From Candidatus Lightella neohaematopini (GTDB lineage Bacteria; Pseudomonadota; Gammaproteobacteria; Enterobacterales; Enterobacteriaceae), in assembly GCA_025728535.1 (NCBI GenBank), contig JAOBJO010000001.1:62001-126000 (forward strand): a stretch of 64,000 bases of DNA, read 5' to 3'. Every line of letters begins with the position of its first letter. Position 1 is the first letter of the stretch. Below are positions 1 to 9,626 of this stretch, piece by piece. Both the position numbers and the translations under genes were made by a program. The notes beneath the pieces are model-generated. The model was not told the DNA's origin. It saw nothing but the letters and a program-made list of their open reading frames with translations, and made no database searches.

Positions 1-380
1 TTAAAACCCATAATATAATAAATTTATACAATAAAACAAGTATATCTATTAATAGATTTAAGTTTAATAAAGTAATATTAATAGCTGGTATAGGACATCC
101 TAAAGTTTTTTTTAATATGGTAAGATGTATAGGAATATTACCAGTAAAAGAAATATCTTTTTGTGATCATCAAGAGTATGATCAATCTATGTTAGATCAA
201 TTAACTTATAATAAAGAACAATTATTAATGACAGAAAAAGATGCTATTAGGTGTCAAAAATTTGCTCGTGAAAATTGGTGGTATTTACCAATATATGCAT
301 ATCTACCATCAAAAATTAGTGATAAATTACTAAATGATGTAGAATATCATATTTTTAAATACAAAACCAAAATTATTTAA
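1..380 (+). CDS. lpxK: Tetraacyldisaccharide 4'-kinase, 3' part (gene runs off the left edge)
   Basis: C-terminal part of LpxK, the inner-membrane kinase that phosphorylates the lipid A disaccharide at the 4' position. The frame is open from base 3 with no start inside the window, so about 125 residues of a roughly 320-residue protein are visible. The recognisable part is an AGIGHP segment, then LLMTEKDAIRC and ENWWYLPI, which match the end of enterobacterial LpxK. An internal ATG at 117 is not the start, because conserved LpxK sequence continues upstream of it. The gene is followed by ycaR and kdsB in the enteric order, with ycaQ missing. Family assignment is firm; the N-terminal kinase motif lies outside the window. 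Confidence 0.93.
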   Translation, partial: KTHNIINLYNKTSISINRFKFNKVILIAGIGHPKVFFNMVRCIGILPVKEISFCDHQEYDQSMLDQLTYNKEQLLMTEKDAIRCQKFARENWWYLPIYAYLPSKISDKLLNDVEYHIFKYKTKII

Positions 381-393
381 TCTTATAAATTTT

Positions 394-558
394 ATGATAA
401 ATAGAAAATTACTAAAAATTATTGTGTGTCCAGTTTGTAAAAATAAATTATTTTTAAAAAAAGAAAAACTAGAACTAATTTGTGTAATTGATTCATTAGC
501 TTATCCAATAATAGATAATATACCAGTTTTAATAAAAGATAGAGCAAGGAAGTTTTAA
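394..558 (+). CDS. ycaR: YcaR, small Trm112-like zinc-ribbon protein
   Basis: A 54-codon gene. It opens with a CPVCKNKL pair of cysteines and later reads ELICVIDSLAYPI and NIPVLI, which follows the E. coli YcaR pattern (CPVCNGKL, ELICKLDNLAFP, GIPVLL) along almost its whole length. The family is a small UPF0434/Trm112-like domain of unsettled function in enterics. Only the first CxxC pair plus one further cysteine is visible. It lies 13 bases after lpxK and 5 bases before kdsB, the usual lpxK-ycaR-kdsB arrangement, and is probably co-transcribed with them. Its retention in so reduced a genome suggests it matters to its host cell. Confidence 0.9.
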   Translation: MINRKLLKIIVCPVCKNKLFLKKEKLELICVIDSLAYPIIDNIPVLIKDRARKF

Positions 559-563
559 TAAAG

Positions 564-1280
564 ATGAGTTTTATAGTTATTATTCCTGCTAGATTAAACT
601 CTAGTAGACTACCAAAAAAACCATTAGTTAATATTAATGGTGTGCCAATGATAATACATGTAATGCGTAATGCATTAAATTCTTATGCAAATAAAGTAAT
701 AGTAGCAACTGATCATAACAGTATTGCTGAAGTAGTAAAAAAATTTGGTGGTGAAGTATATATCACTACGAATAACCATAATTCAGGAACAGAACGTATA
801 GCTGAAGTAGTTCATCATTATAAATTATTAGATGATCAAATTATTGTTAATGTTCAAGGTGATGAACCGTTGGTATCAGATAAACTAATTAATCAAGTCG
901 CCAAAACATTACCAAATAAATATTATAATATGTCTACTATAGCAACATCAATAAATAATACAAAAGAAATAACAAATCCGAATGTAGTAAAGTTAATTAT
1001 TGATAAATATAATTATGCTATATATTTTACTCGTATTGTAAAAAATAACTCATTTACTAAGAATATAGTATTAAAACATATTGGTGTATATGCTTACAAT
1101 GTATCCTTTATTAAGGATTATAAGAATCTTTATAGCCCAATAGAACACATGGAAAACTTAGAACAGTTAAGAGTATTATGGCATAGAAAAAAAATCTATA
1201 CTTTAGTAATAAAAACATCAACACCAATTATTGGTGTCGACACACCAGAAGATCTAAGTCAGGTACGTTTTCTACTTTAA
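564..1280 (+). CDS. kdsB: 3-deoxy-manno-octulosonate cytidylyltransferase
   Basis: Activates Kdo as CMP-Kdo for attachment to lipid A. The protein is 238 residues, close to the roughly 248 usual for the family. The N-terminal nucleotide-binding segment IPARLNSSRLPKKPL and the later NVQGDEPLV motif are typical KdsB signatures. AGGAAG lies in the tail of ycaR about 10 bases ahead of the ATG and may serve as ribosome binding site. Together with lpxK, lpxC and lptD elsewhere in the window, it indicates that the cell still makes at least a minimal LPS (Kdo-lipid A). Confidence 0.96.
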   Translation: MSFIVIIPARLNSSRLPKKPLVNINGVPMIIHVMRNALNSYANKVIVATDHNSIAEVVKKFGGEVYITTNNHNSGTERIAEVVHHYKLLDDQIIVNVQGDEPLVSDKLINQVAKTLPNKYYNMSTIATSINNTKEITNPNVVKLIIDKYNYAIYFTRIVKNNSFTKNIVLKHIGVYAYNVSFIKDYKNLYSPIEHMENLEQLRVLWHRKKIYTLVIKTSTPIIGVDTPEDLSQVRFLL

Positions 1281-1301
1281 TTTTTTATAAAATAAAAAAG
1301 G

Positions 1302-2651
1302 TTAGAAATTAATATCATTCATACTTCTGGGGAATGGAATTACATCACGGATATTATGCATACCTGTAATATATAAAATTAATCTCTCTAATCCAATACC
1401 AAAACCAGAATGCGGAACAGTACCATACTTACGTAAATCTCTATACCACCAATAATTCTTAATAGAAAGATTTTTTTCTTTTAAACAAATATCTAATTTA
1501 TTTAAACGCTCTTCTCGCTGTGATCCTCCAATAATCTCTCCTACATCTTGAGCAATCACATCTATTGCAGATACTGTTTTATTATCACTATTAATACGCA
1601 TATAAAATGCTTTTATGTTTTTTGGATAATTTGTTATAGCAACAATATTTTTAAAATATTTATTAGTTAAATAGTTTTCATGTTCTAAAGAAAAATCACA
1701 CCCCCAAGTTATTTGTTTATTAAATTTACTTTTATTTTTTTTTAATATTTCTATAGCTTCATCATAATTAATATGTACAAATCCATTATTAATAAAATTA
1801 TTTAAACGGGTAATTAAATTTTTACCATTATACTTAACACAATATTCTATATCTTTGATTCTTTTATTTAATACATAACTAAATATATACTTCAACATAT
1901 TTTCTATTAATTTAATAATATCTTGAAGATTAGCAAATGCTATTTCTGGTTCCACCATCCAAAATTCTGCTAAATGTCTACTAGTATTAGATTTTTCTGC
2001 TCTAAATACTGGTCCAAAAGTATATACTTTAGATAAAGCACAAGCATAACTTTCAATATTTAATTGTCCAGATACAGTTAAGAAAGATTTTTTATTAAAA
2101 AAAATTTTATTATTAGTTAATATATCAAACATATTACTAAAACCCTCTGTATCTATACTAGTAATAATTGGTGTTGTTATCCAAATAAAATCATGTGTAT
2201 TCATAAAATTATGTATAGCAGTAAATACTGTATTTCTTATACGAATTATAGAACTGATAATATTAGTTCTTATTCTTAAATGCGCAACCTTACGTAAATA
2301 TTCTAAACTATGTAGTTTAGTTGATATCGGATAGTTACGTGGATCACTAACTAAACCAATAACTAATAATGATGTAGCATGCATTTCATAATCTTGCTTA
2401 TCTTTTGGTGATTTAGTAATTAAACCGCTTACTTTTACAGAACAACCAGTAGTTAATTTTAATATTTCATTATAATTATTTATACTATTTTTAATAATAA
2501 TTTGTAAATTATCAATACACGAACCATCATTTATACTAAGAAAAGAAATTCCTAACTTAGAGTCACGACGTGTTTTTACCCAACCACATACTGTAATTTG
2601 TTGGTCTACAAATAAGCCATTAATAATATTCTTTATACAGATTTTGTACAT
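1302..2651 (-). CDS. asnS: Asparaginyl-tRNA synthetase
   Basis: Class IIb synthetase that charges tRNA-Asn. An N-terminal OB-fold anticodon-binding domain (about residues 1-100, with VCGWVKTRRDSK) is followed by the catalytic domain. Motif 2 is FGPVFRAEKSNTSRHLAEFWMVEPE-like around residues 215-240, and motif 3 contains GFGIGLERL near the C-terminus. The length of 449 residues is slightly under the E. coli 466. The gene converges on kdsB with about 20 bases between stops. A nine-A tract in the message (T run at 1735-1743) stays in frame. No clear Shine-Dalgarno is visible before the ATG. Confidence 0.97.
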   Translation of the reverse strand: MYKICIKNIINGLFVDQQITVCGWVKTRRDSKLGISFLSINDGSCIDNLQIIIKNSINNYNEILKLTTGCSVKVSGLITKSPKDKQDYEMHATSLLVIGLVSDPRNYPISTKLHSLEYLRKVAHLRIRTNIISSIIRIRNTVFTAIHNFMNTHDFIWITTPIITSIDTEGFSNMFDILTNNKIFFNKKSFLTVSGQLNIESYACALSKVYTFGPVFRAEKSNTSRHLAEFWMVEPEIAFANLQDIIKLIENMLKYIFSYVLNKRIKDIEYCVKYNGKNLITRLNNFINNGFVHINYDEAIEILKKNKSKFNKQITWGCDFSLEHENYLTNKYFKNIVAITNYPKNIKAFYMRINSDNKTVSAIDVIAQDVGEIIGGSQREERLNKLDICLKEKNLSIKNYWWYRDLRKYGTVPHSGFGIGLERLILYITGMHNIRDVIPFPRSMNDINF

Positions 2652-5047
2652 TAAAAACTAACATATCTTTGAAAAAGTTAATTTACTAAATTTAAATCCC
2701 TATATTATAATACAACTATAAAAATAAAATAAATATAAATAATTTTTTAATTCTTTACTACCTAATACTATTATCTAAAATAATAGAAAGTAAATAATAA
2801 TTATATTTTATTGTTAATAAAAGTTAAAGTATTATATTTAATACTATAATTTAAATTAGATATTAAAAAACATAAATCTTACTATATATATTAGATTTAC
2901 TTAATTTTCTAAAAATAGACTATTACATAAATTTTTAATACAAAACCATATAGTAATTTAGTTTTAATTATTTCAGATAAAAAAAATTGTATTTTATTTA
3001 TTATCCATAGTATTTTAAAAAATAGTAAAAATTAATATCCTAATTACTTTAAATTAAATAAGCTATTAAATTATCAATAACATGTAAGTTAAGAATAACT
3101 AAAAAATTTATCTATAACATTATCTATTAATAATAAACGATATAAATAAAATTAGATAAATATTCAATATAAGTTAAGGAAGTAATAAATTTATTTTTTT
3201 ATATTACATAAGTTAATATTAATTTTACTATATTACTAATAGTAGTATATAATTTTTGTGTTTTTGTACTATGTTAGTATACTTTTTTATATGGATAAAT
3301 ATATTTAATACAATTAAGTAACTGCTTAATATATATTATTATCACGTATTAATTTTATATTTACTATAGTTTATGTAACTATATATTTATATTTAACATA
3401 ATACTTATAAGTATCTATATAATACTAATATTAAAAATATTATTAGTAACCAATAATTTTCTTTAATATTAATCTTTTTTAAAGATATTGTTACTAACTT
3501 TTTTTAAAATATCTTCCTTATATTAGAATAATGAATAATTATCATATATTTACTTAGTATCTCTTTTAATATGTACAAATTTATATTACTTATTATTAAT
3601 AAAACATAAAAAAATAATCAATAGTATTTAGTACTAATTTGTAATAAGTTTTTATATTTATCCACATAAAAAATAGTATTTCTTAATAAAATTGTATACC
3701 TAATTAATCTATACTAGATACTTAAATTCTCTAATATTTTTTGGTTAGATTTAATACTATCTAAACTAGTTAACTATATTTTAATAAGTATTATAATGCT
3801 TATTTTTTTAAGTAACCAATAAACTAGTAATAATCTATTAATATTATTACATTATTAATTGTAATATCAAACATAACTATTAATAATCTTAATATATATT
3901 TTATTAAAAATAATTTAACTGGTATATTACTTATACTCAATAATGAAAAACTAATATTTCTTATCTTTTTTTTAGCAAATTTACTAAATAAGTTAAGTAC
4001 TAGTTATTAAAATAGTTTTAATTTAATTGGATTATATATTTTATTTACATTAGTTAAACATACTTAAATCTTTTTCGTAAATATCATATAAAAATTAACT
4101 AAATATGTTAAATGTATTAAGCTAAATTAAATTATTCTAGTAAGATGTATAATTTTTAAGCTAGTTATCTACATTAGATAATTACTAATATATATATGTG
4201 TTGATATTAATTAGTGGATAATAATTATGACTTTCTATAATTAGAATTCTATCTAACTTATTTTCTAATTCATACTTTCATAAAATACATAATTCATAAC
4301 TACTAAAATTAGTACAATTCAATTCATTATTAATAATTATATTATAGGAAATAATATTGTCTTATAAGAAAAACACTAATAACCTATTGTTAATAACAAT
4401 TATTAAATTATATTTTTCAATAAAAATATACTAGTACTAATTATTATAATAATTATTACTTGATAGTAATCTAATATAATATATACATGATTTTATTATT
4501 TTTTTAATTAAGTATTGGTAAACAAATAACTTTATGTTAACTATATATCTTATTTAATATAAATATTATCTGTATTCTTATATTACTAATATCTTTATTA
4601 TTAATATTAAAATAATTACTTATTATTTTAAATAGTATTAATACTATATTTAATTACGTATCCTAAAATTAATAATATTGTAATCTTTAACTAATATATT
4701 TAATACTATTATAGTTACTATTAGTAGTTATAATATATGAAATATATAGTACATTACACCAAACTAAGTATTAGTTTTATTGATAGTTTTATACAGTATA
4801 ATAAGATATAATAATAGTATAACCAATAAAAATATTTTTTAAATTAATTAAATTTATTTGACTAATTTTTTTAATAATTATTATTACTTAATAAAGTAAA
4901 ATAATACTAACTATGTTATTACCTATAATTACATAATTTAATTAAAGTTAAATACTAAGAATATATTTTTTTAATTTAAAATCTTTATTAAAATGTTAAA
5001 CACAAAAAATTTTATATTATTATTAGATATGATTATGAATTTTCTTT
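2652..5047. other. Gene-free A+T desert with DnaA-box-like sites; possible origin or decayed genes
   Basis: About 2.4 kb without a credible gene, by far the longest gap in the window. No open frame of useful length, tRNA-like stem set or family motif is visible on either strand. What stands out is a scattered set of DnaA-box-like 9-mers: one perfect TTATCCACA at 3658-3666 and single-mismatch forms at 3001-3009, 3290-3298 (minus), 4165-4173 and 4213-4221 (minus). The segment joins two blocks that are far apart in E. coli (asnS and rpiA), so it also marks an old rearrangement. It could be a replication origin, the eroded remains of deleted genes, or both. The sequence alone does not decide. Confidence 0.4.
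3658..3666 (+). promoter_or_regulatory. Perfect DnaA-box sequence TTATCCACA
   Basis: Exact match to the high-affinity E. coli DnaA box, inside the 2.4 kb gene-free region with several one-mismatch copies around it. Perfect copies also occur inside mraY (40569-40577) and mrcB (60220-60228), where codons explain them, so one match alone is weak evidence. Confidence 0.35.
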
Positions 5048-5710
5048 TTAAGAAAACCTAGTAATACTACCATCATAGTTACCAACTAAAACAACATCAG
5101 CTATTCTTTGTGTAAAAAGACCAACAGTAACAATTCCTGGAATACTATTTAATTTATTTTCAATTAATTTAGCATTACTCAAATCTAATTCATATATGTC
5201 TACTATTAGATTATTATGATCAGTAATTACATTACTACGTAAAATAGGAATACCTCCAACGCATTTTTTTATTTTGTTAATTATTAATGGATAAGAAAAC
5301 GGTATAATTTCTACTGGTACTGGAAAATACCCTAATTTTTTAACTAATTTATTATTACTAACGATACATACAAATTTTCTAGATATAGAAGAAATAATTT
5401 TTTCGTTTGTTAACGCTGCTCCACCACCTTTAATCATAAACATATTATTATCAATTTCATCTGCACTATCAATATAAATATCAATGTTTTCTACTAAACT
5501 AATATCAACTACTGGTATATTCAATTGGTTTAATTGATAAGATGATTTATATGAACTAGATACTGTACTAATAATATAATGTTTAATTTTTACTAATTCC
5601 TTAATAAAATACGATACGGTGCTACCGGAACCAATACCAATAATACTATTAGGTTTTATATATTTAATCACTTCCATACCTAAACGTTTTTTTATTTCAT
5701 TTTCTTTCAT
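5048..5710 (-). CDS. rpiA: Ribose-5-phosphate isomerase A
   Basis: Interconverts ribose 5-phosphate and ribulose 5-phosphate in the non-oxidative pentose phosphate pathway, feeding nucleotide synthesis. At 220 residues it is full length. The phosphate-binding GIGSGSTVSYF lies near residues 25-35. The active-site stretch SADEIDNNMFMIKGGGAALTNEK near residues 82-104 keeps the family aspartates, lysine and glutamate. It is transcribed toward the large gene-free region and is divergent from endA. Its upstream spacer is plain A+T with no recognisable regulatory site. Confidence 0.96.
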   Translation of the reverse strand: MKENEIKKRLGMEVIKYIKPNSIIGIGSGSTVSYFIKELVKIKHYIISTVSSSYKSSYQLNQLNIPVVDISLVENIDIYIDSADEIDNNMFMIKGGGAALTNEKIISSISRKFVCIVSNNKLVKKLGYFPVPVEIIPFSYPLIINKIKKCVGGIPILRSNVITDHNNLIVDIYELDLSNAKLIENKLNSIPGIVTVGLFTQRIADVVLVGNYDGSITRFS

Positions 5711-5936
5711 AATTTTTTAACAAAACTAATAGTAATATTATTAGTAGTTTTTGTTATATTATAAAATTCAAATAATTAAACTAGCTATTTATATAATTTA
5801 AATTTAATAATAAATATTTTGTATAATTTAATATATTATAGTATTTAAATTAGTATTAAGTAAATAATAACATTTACTTAAATTATAATTATATTATTTT
5901 AATATAATCAAATGATAAATTATATAATTTTTTAAA

Positions 5937-6662
5937 ATGAGTAATAAATTAATCACATTAACACTTACTATTAGTTTAATAATACTAACTACATTTTTGT
6001 TTACTAGTAATAAAAAAAGAAAAATTAATAATTTTAAAGAAATTAAAGAATTAGCTGTATTAGTTAATAGACACATTTCTGGTACTTTTTATTGTGGTTG
6101 TAAAATTAATTGGCATGGTTATCATGGAACACCTGAATTATTATCTTGCGGATACAAAATAAGAAGTAATTATTTAAGAGCTAATAGAATAGAATGGGAA
6201 CATGTTGTACCAGCCTGGAAATTTGGTCATAATATGAAGTGTTGGTTATATGGTGGTCGCAAAAATTGTAAGAATGATTATAATTATCAAAAAATAGCAA
6301 CTGATTTACATAATTTACAACCAGTTATAGGTGAAATAAATGCTGATAGAAAAAATTATGAATACAATCAATGGCCTGGTAATTATGGTAGTTATTATGG
6401 TAATTGTAAAATAAAAATAAATTTTAAAAGTAAACAAGTTGATCCACCTATAACTACTAGAGGTATAATAGCAAGAACATATTTATATATGCATGACAAG
6501 TATAATATAATATTATCAAATAAACAATTACTACTATTTCATAAGTGGAATAATTTATATCCGGTAACTAAGTGGGAATGTTATAGAAATAAACGCATAG
6601 CTTTAATACAAGGAAATAGTAATTGTTACATAGAACGAGCTTGTAAAAATATAGATTATTAA
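5937..6662 (+). CDS. endA: Endonuclease I family periplasmic DNase
   Basis: A member of the EndA family of periplasmic non-specific DNA endonucleases. A hydrophobic N-terminal segment (about residues 4-24) followed by lysines and arginines fits a signal peptide or membrane anchor. The His-Me-finger core is present as WEHVVPAWKFG near residue 90 and ATDLHNLQP near residue 120, followed by NADRKNYEYNQW. The length of 241 residues is near the E. coli 235. It heads the enteric endA-rsmE-gshB-yqgE-ruvX block, 12 bases before rsmE. Retention of an extracytoplasmic nuclease is unusual for so small a genome. Confidence 0.92.
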   Translation: MSNKLITLTLTISLIILTTFLFTSNKKRKINNFKEIKELAVLVNRHISGTFYCGCKINWHGYHGTPELLSCGYKIRSNYLRANRIEWEHVVPAWKFGHNMKCWLYGGRKNCKNDYNYQKIATDLHNLQPVIGEINADRKNYEYNQWPGNYGSYYGNCKIKINFKSKQVDPPITTRGIIARTYLYMHDKYNIILSNKQLLLFHKWNNLYPVTKWECYRNKRIALIQGNSNCYIERACKNIDY

Positions 6663-6674
6663 TTAATTTAAAAA

Positions 6675-7418
6675 ATGCGTATACCTAGAATATATTTTCC
6701 TCATGACTGCAAAATTGGAGAAATAATAGTTTTGAATAGTAATGCTACGCATTATATTATTCATGTATTAAGAATGAAAGAGAATAATATTGTAGAACTA
6801 TTTAATGGTAATAATATTATATACAAAACAAAAATCATTAATTTAAATAAACATAGTAAGGTTAAATTAATTATTTTATACAAAACATATAAAAGTATAG
6901 AATCATCCCTCAAACTACACCTAGGACAAGTATTACTTAGTTCGAAAAAAATGGAGTTTATTATTCAAAAAGCAGTTGAATTAGGAGTAAATACTGTTAC
7001 TCCAATAATACCAATCAGAAATTATAACACTAGTAAACTTAATTTATTAGATACTAAAATTAAACGTTGGCGAGATATTATTAATAATAGTTGCGCCCAA
7101 TGTGGACGAAATAAAATTATGAAAATAGAGACACCAAAGTCTATATTAGATTGGTGTACTATATTAAAAAAAAATATAAAAATATACTTTAACCCCTATA
7201 GTAATAATAATATATATAAGTTAAAAAAACTATTATTAATTAATAAAATTTATTTTTTAATTGGATCAGAAAGCGGATTATCTAAAGAAGATGATTTAAT
7301 TATTAATAACTATAAGTTTTTTAACATATCTTTAGGACCAAGAATTCTACGTGTAGAAACTGCTGTAATAAGTGCTACAACTATTTTACAAACTGTATTT
7401 GGTGATATGGGGAATTAA
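6675..7418 (+). CDS. rsmE: 16S rRNA m3U1498 methyltransferase
   Basis: SPOUT-class RNA methyltransferase that modifies U1498 of 16S rRNA. It has an N-terminal PUA-like region opening with MRIPRIYF and a C-terminal knot with IGSESGLS and LGPRILRVETAVISA, which match the RsmE S-adenosylmethionine site. The canonical GPEGG is changed to GSESG here. The length of 247 residues is normal. A nine-A tract at 7166-7174 is in frame. Only 3 bases separate it from gshB, so the two are almost certainly co-transcribed. Confidence 0.95.
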   Translation: MRIPRIYFPHDCKIGEIIVLNSNATHYIIHVLRMKENNIVELFNGNNIIYKTKIINLNKHSKVKLIILYKTYKSIESSLKLHLGQVLLSSKKMEFIIQKAVELGVNTVTPIIPIRNYNTSKLNLLDTKIKRWRDIINNSCAQCGRNKIMKIETPKSILDWCTILKKNIKIYFNPYSNNNIYKLKKLLLINKIYFLIGSESGLSKEDDLIINNYKFFNISLGPRILRVETAVISATTILQTVFGDMGN

Positions 7419-7421
7419 TTT

Positions 7422-8384
7422 ATGATTAAATTAGGTGTAATTATGAATTCAATAAAATTCATTAACATAAATAAGGATAGTACCTTTGCTATGTTACTAG
7501 AAGCTCAACGGAGAAATTATATTATCTACTATATAGAAGATAATTCTCTAATTCTAAATAATAATACATTGTTAGCAAATAGTTATCTAATAAAAGTACG
7601 AAAAAATTATAATAATTGGTATCAATTATATAATAGAAAAATACTTGATTTAAGTACACTACATGTCATTTTAATGCGTAAAGATCCACCAGTTAATAAT
7701 GATTATTTTTATATTACTTATATGTTAGAACAAGTAAAAAAAAATGGAGTGCTGATTATTAATGAACCATCTAGTTTACGTAACTATAACGAAAAAATAT
7801 TACCTATAATGATTAATAAACATATTCCAAATACTATTATTACTTGTAATAAGTATGATATAAGAAAATTTGTTAATAGATATAAAAATATTATTTTGAA
7901 ACCATTAAATTACATGGGTGGTAAATCAGTATTTTTTATAAATAAAAATGACATTAATTTTTCTGTCATAGTAGAAACTATGACTGATTATGGTAATAAG
8001 TTTTGTATTGCTCAAGAATTTCTACCAGTTATGAAATATGGTGATAAAAGAGTACTAATAATTAATGGGAGACCAATATCTCATTGTTTAATTCGTTTTC
8101 CTAAGCAAGGTGAATTAAGAGGTAATATTGTTGCTGGAGGAAAAGGGAAAGTTATGCCATTAAATGATAATGATTACGAAATTGTTAATAGTTTATCTTC
8201 TTTTTTAATTAAAAATGGATTAATATTTGTTGGATTAGATATTATAAAGGATAAAATAACCGAAATTAATTTTACTAGTCCAACCTGTATAATTGAAATA
8301 GAAAGTTCTACTAACATATCTATTACAAGTATATTAATGGATTATATTGAAAGTAAGTTATCAAAAATCAATAATCTATTATAA
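7422..8384 (+). CDS. gshB: Glutathione synthetase
   Basis: ATP-grasp ligase that adds glycine to gamma-glutamylcysteine. At 320 residues it aligns end to end with the E. coli protein. The start MIKLGVIMNSI and the segments FAMLLEAQRRNY, LMRKDPP, GDKRVLI and LIFVGLDII are clear. Conservation starts at the first ATG, so 7422 is preferred over the internal ATG at 7443. A nine-A tract at 7736-7744 keeps its frame. gshA is not in the window, so the source of gamma-glutamylcysteine is unknown. Confidence 0.97.
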   Translation: MIKLGVIMNSIKFININKDSTFAMLLEAQRRNYIIYYIEDNSLILNNNTLLANSYLIKVRKNYNNWYQLYNRKILDLSTLHVILMRKDPPVNNDYFYITYMLEQVKKNGVLIINEPSSLRNYNEKILPIMINKHIPNTIITCNKYDIRKFVNRYKNIILKPLNYMGGKSVFFINKNDINFSVIVETMTDYGNKFCIAQEFLPVMKYGDKRVLIINGRPISHCLIRFPKQGELRGNIVAGGKGKVMPLNDNDYEIVNSLSSFLIKNGLIFVGLDIIKDKITEINFTSPTCIIEIESSTNISITSILMDYIESKLSKINNLL

Positions 8385-8408
8385 AATTTTATATTGTAGT
8401 AAATAACA

Positions 8409-8975
8409 ATGAACTTACAACATCACTTTTTAGTAGCTATGCCGACATTAACAGATCCTTTATTTAAAGGATCTGTTGTCTATATTTGTGAACATAACTA
8501 CGAAGGCGCTATGGGTATTATTATTAATAAACCAGCAGTTTACTTTACTATAGAAAATATTTTAGATAAATTAAAAATCAAACCAAAAATTTCAGACAAT
8601 CATAACTCTAAGCTAAATAATCCAGTATTTGTTGGTGGTCCATTAGCTGATGATAGAGGTTTTATATTACATACTCCGTGTAATAAATTTACTTCTAGTA
8701 TTAGTATATCTGCACAAACGATGATTACAACATCTAAAGATATACTAGAAACTTTAGGTACTGATAATCAACCAGATAATATATTAGTTGCATTAGGATA
8801 TTCTAGTTGGGGTCAAGAGCAATTGGAGCATGAATTAATGGATAATAGTTGGTTAATTATCCCTGCTAATACAGAAATATTATTTCATACTCCAATAACA
8901 CATCGTTGGCGTAATGCTGCAAAAATTATTGGTATAGATATTTATAATATTTCTAGTCAAATTGGACATGGTTAA
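8409..8975 (+). CDS. yqgE: YqgE/AlgH family protein (UPF0301)
   Basis: A conserved UPF0301 protein of unknown biochemical role. It is 188 residues and very similar to E. coli YqgE from its first residues ([12 protein letters not shown]), through [14 protein letters not shown], to [10 protein letters not shown] and [18 protein letters not shown]. Its stop overlaps the start of ruvX, the usual yqgE-ruvX pairing, which implies translational coupling. Codons 15-23 contain a perfect 13-base inverted repeat (8450-8477), so the mRNA may fold into a hairpin near the 5' end. Confidence 0.95.
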   Translation: MNLQHHFLVAMPTLTDPLFKGSVVYICEHNYEGAMGIIINKPAVYFTIENILDKLKIKPKISDNHNSKLNNPVFVGGPLADDRGFILHTPCNKFTSSISISAQTMITTSKDILETLGTDNQPDNILVALGYSSWGQEQLEHELMDNSWLIIPANTEILFHTPITHRWRNAAKIIGIDIYNISSQIGHG

Positions 8976-9411
8976 TAAAAAAATAGTAATCGCAATGGCT
9001 TTTGATTTTGGAACTACCAATATTGGTGTTGCAGTAGGACAATCTATTACTTACACTGCTCAGCCAGTTACTACATTAAAAACTAATTGTGACAATCAAA
9101 TATGGAGTAAACTAGTATCACTGATAAATATTTGGTCACCTAATATATTAATTGTTGGTTTACCAGTTAATATGAATAATACTGAGCAAAATATAACTAT
9201 TATGGCTCGTAATTTTGCTAATTTATTAAATACTAAATTTAATATATCAGTAGAGTTGCATGATGAACGATTAACAACTAAAGAAGCACGTTTATTATTA
9301 AATAATAAATGGTGTAAAGTAGACAAAATAAAGGATGATATAATTGATCAATTATCAGCTGTTTTAATACTTGAAAGTTGGTTCAGAAAAAAATTTTTTA
9401 AATACTATTAG
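8968..9411 (+). CDS. ruvX: RuvX/YqgF, putative pre-16S rRNA nuclease
   Basis: RNase H-like fold protein of the YqgF family, implicated in maturing the 5' end of 16S rRNA. The first catalytic aspartate lies in [38 protein letters not shown] and the C-terminal [12 protein letters not shown] complete the signature. I choose ATG at 8968, giving 147 residues and an 8-base overlap with yqgE. A TTG at 8962 would add two residues, and ATG at 8995 would start just before the first motif. The last gene of the endA block, it is followed by about 215 bases of A+T-rich spacer. Confidence 0.94.
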   Translation: MVNKKIVIAMAFDFGTTNIGVAVGQSITYTAQPVTTLKTNCDNQIWSKLVSLINIWSPNILIVGLPVNMNNTEQNITIMARNFANLLNTKFNISVELHDERLTTKEARLLLNNKWCKVDKIKDDIIDQLSAVLILESWFRKKFFKYY

Positions 9412-9626
9412 TAATAATTTATTAATATTAATTTATTTTTTATATTATATATAATTCTATAAATGAGTTATTTTTAATAACTAATTATATAATAATATAT
9501 AGACATCTATAATTAATATTTTTAGATTATGATTTTTTATTTTAATTATTTAAAATTTATTATTCAATATAATAATTGATGTTGGAAAATAATAATGCAT
9601 AATTTTTTGTTAAAAGGTAAATTAAA

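Noticed and set aside
5720-5755. Hairpin-like A+T repeat upstream of rpiA
   Set aside because: The arms pair imperfectly and are almost all A-T; not distinguishable from background.
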